This document shows positions 62,650 to 64,000 of a DNA stretch of 64,000 bases, piece after piece (position 1 is the stretch's first letter; the number at the start of each line of letters is the position of its first letter). The stretch is taken from positions 10,110 to 74,109 of the forward strand of contig NZ_JBPAOH010000024.1 of NCBI RefSeq assembly GCF_050875635.1. The letters run 5' to 3'. The notes under the pieces are model-generated. The model did no database searches. It was not told the DNA's origin and was given only the letters and a program-made list of their open reading frames with translations. The DNA comes from Hassallia sp050875635 (GTDB lineage: Bacteria > Cyanobacteriota > Cyanobacteriia > Cyanobacteriales > Nostocaceae). The translations under genes were made by a program, and so were the position numbers.

Positions 62650-62938
62650 TTAATAGACCTCTTGCACTCATTAAGTGAGTGCAATCTTAGGCAAAGAAAA
62701 AAAGTTAAAGCAGAAGGGTTTTTCTTACCCTTTCACGGCAGATGCTACAACGGGGCTGATAGGAATCGGAGTAGCAATTTCAATTGCCAGGGGAGGTGTT
62801 GCAATTGTGCCGATGACTCTTTTTTCTTTCTTGTTGGCTACTGGCTCGTTTTCAGCCGGATATCAATTATTTACATCTGGAAAGATTTTAGATTTTAATC
62901 CCTTGGCGCTTAAAGAAGTGATGAGGGGAAGGCGTTAA
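62650..62938 (+). pseudogene. MITE half fused to the 3' end of a small membrane-protein gene
   Basis: From 62650 the sequence is the left half of the AGACCTCTTGCA-type element (compare 57566-57724 inverted). A GTG at 62675 opens an 87-codon frame whose first 20 codons come from the element. The rest (GLIGIGVAISIARGGVAIVP, then MTLFSFLLATGSFSAGYQLF) is hydrophobic and looks like the true end of a membrane protein. It probably lost its 5' end to the insertion. Its stop overlaps the end of the Uma2 gene by 4 bases. Confidence 0.5.
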
Positions 62939-63525
62939 TCTGTACGTCGGATAACGCGCTCAAACTCTTGAACAGCATCGTACTGGTCAGGCATTGCAAT
63001 ATATTGCAATAACAAATTTGGGTCTAAATCTGGGAAAAATCCACTACGGTCTACTTCTTCATATTCACTTTGTTCGGTAAGGCGGAATATTTTTATTTCG
63101 TTAGATTTCCAAAACCAAACTTCAGGTACTTTTTTGGGTTTATAAAGTTCCTTTCTGTTAATGGTTCCACTGGTGACAATAATTTCAATAACAATGTCTG
63201 GAGTTTCTTTATCAGTGCCGATGCAATAAGACTCATCAGGTGTGCCAGAAGCTGTCCCTTGTTCTTCTAAAGTGAAACCGCCGCGACCATAGAACCGAAT
63301 GCCTTTTACTCTCATATAAGCTTCTAGCAAATAACCGAGAGTTGTTTTGACTTTTTCGTGCTTATCTCCAATGGGCGACATAATTTCTAAAATTCCTGAT
63401 AAATAAGATAGTCGGACATTACGGTTATCCTTTAGCTGTGCTTCAATACCTTTGAATTGCTCCCAAGAAATATCTCTTAGAATTACGAGTTTTTCTTGTG
63501 TGGGTTGGTCTAAAAGTGTACTCAT
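62935..63525 (-). CDS. Uma2 family (DUF820) putative nuclease
   Basis: The 196-residue protein has the family core: RLSYLSGILEIMSPIGDKHEK, then a PDESYCIG segment, PDIVIEIIVTSGTINRKE with the acidic/Lys cluster of PD-(D/E)XK folds, and KVPEVWFWKSNEIKIF. The catalytic fold suggests nuclease activity; the cellular role is unknown. AGGAAT lies 8 bases before the start. Many copies are usual in cyanobacterial genomes. Confidence 0.9.
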   Translation of the reverse strand: MSTLLDQPTQEKLVILRDISWEQFKGIEAQLKDNRNVRLSYLSGILEIMSPIGDKHEKVKTTLGYLLEAYMRVKGIRFYGRGGFTLEEQGTASGTPDESYCIGTDKETPDIVIEIIVTSGTINRKELYKPKKVPEVWFWKSNEIKIFRLTEQSEYEEVDRSGFFPDLDPNLLLQYIAMPDQYDAVQEFERVIRRTD

Positions 63526-63782
63526 AAAAATAATTCCTACTTATCAAAACCCAATAAAAGAAACAGCTTTTCGTCGTTGTGGGCTAACTTCCAGATAGCG
63601 TTGCTCCCGTTGCCAAGTCGTTATATCCAGATATTTCACAGAATGTGGCGTAGGGTACTGACCCCAACAAACCCAACGCGATCGCAAGCATTTTTGAGAA
63701 TTTTATCAGCTGTGAATCGGGTAAGTTGTTCAGTAACAGTTATAATTTCGTAGGATAAACCCGGACAAACCATGTCATCCTC

Positions 63783-64000
63783 TTACTCTTTTATCGTTTC
63801 AACGGGTGATGTCGGCATCTTTAACCCTCCACGACCAGAACCGGGTAACTCTCCGATTATTACTGAAGGAAATAATTGATTCCAACCATACAAACACAAA
63901 TTGTATGCAGCGTTTTCATCCCGATCTCTTTGGGAACCACAACTTCCACAGGTGTAAGTGCGAATATTTAACGGCATTTTCTGCTTTGCACCGCACTGCG
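63783..64000 (-). CDS. tnpB: TnpB (IS200/IS605 accessory nuclease), C-terminal part, cut by window end
   Basis: The frame stays open through the window edge (upstream residues QCGAKQK precede the internal Met), so this is the 3' end of a longer gene. It carries the zinc-ribbon end of TnpB: CG before the Met, then RTYTCGSCGSQRDRDENAAY, with the DRDxNAA motif holding the last RuvC Asp. TnpB is an RNA-guided nuclease encoded by IS605-type elements. Whether the rest is intact cannot be seen here. The stretch 63526-63782 shows no gene but would be where an omega-RNA and right end lie. Confidence 0.85.
   Translation of the reverse strand, partial: QCGAKQKMPLNIRTYTCGSCGSQRDRDENAAYNLCLYGWNQLFPSVIIGELPGSGRGGLKMPTSPVETIKE

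Overview
The window is from a cyanobacterium, very probably a filamentous one. The HIP1 octamer GCGATCGC recurs throughout, short heptamer repeats and MITE-like inverted-repeat elements are common, and the flanking genes (tandem-domain cob(I)yrinate adenosyltransferase, a Uma2-family protein, TnpB) are typical of that group. I infer no species.

Left flank (1-3756): the 3' end of an SGNH-like hydrolase, a multi-span membrane glycosyltransferase-like protein, and a convergent pair made of a dolichyl-phosphate-type GT2 glycosyltransferase and a flippase-like membrane protein.

Core (4239-57499): a large hybrid PKS/NRPS locus. A fully reducing PKS module is split over two proteins (KS-AT-KR-DH, then ER-ACP), followed by a free-standing condensation domain with docking ends. 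A KefB-like antiporter and, on the minus strand, a flavin monooxygenase and a DUF1330 protein interrupt the row. Then come a CmlA-like di-iron beta-hydroxylase, NRPS C-A-PCP-E, NRPS C-A-PCP (Ile-type code) and NRPS C-A-PCP-E (same code). Next is a duplicated region holding two PBP/beta-lactamase-fold serine hydrolases, two mini-ORFs and several decayed copies of the epimerase-domain end. After it lie C-A-KR-PCP-TE (a keto-acid/hydroxy-acid module), two more serine hydrolases, a periplasmic c-type cytochrome-like protein, an MFS exporter, IS1 debris and C-A-MT-PCP (Phe-type code, embedded methyltransferase). The product is inferred to be a partly reduced polyketide-peptide or depsipeptide with D-residues, a possible beta-hydroxy residue, an alpha-hydroxy acid and a methylated aromatic residue.

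The most unusual part is 32400-39140. The 3' end of the NRPS epimerase domain, a hydrolase-type ORF and a hairpin have been copied several times as a unit. Two units carry full hydrolases with an appended C-terminal tail ending MQLD. Two others carry only the first few residues plus a Ser/Thr/Pro linker and the same tail (59 and 81 residues). Three MITE-like elements have inserted in or between these copies. The hydrolases resemble stand-alone penicillin-binding-protein-type thioesterases, which release or cyclise peptides from NRPSs that end in D-residues.

Right flank (57500-64000): MITEs, a PhnD-like binding protein, small membrane proteins, a response regulator, the adenosyltransferase gene, heptamer repeats, a Uma2 protein and the 3' end of a tnpB gene.

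Domain limits, motif positions and adenylation codes were read by eye; none was confirmed by a search.
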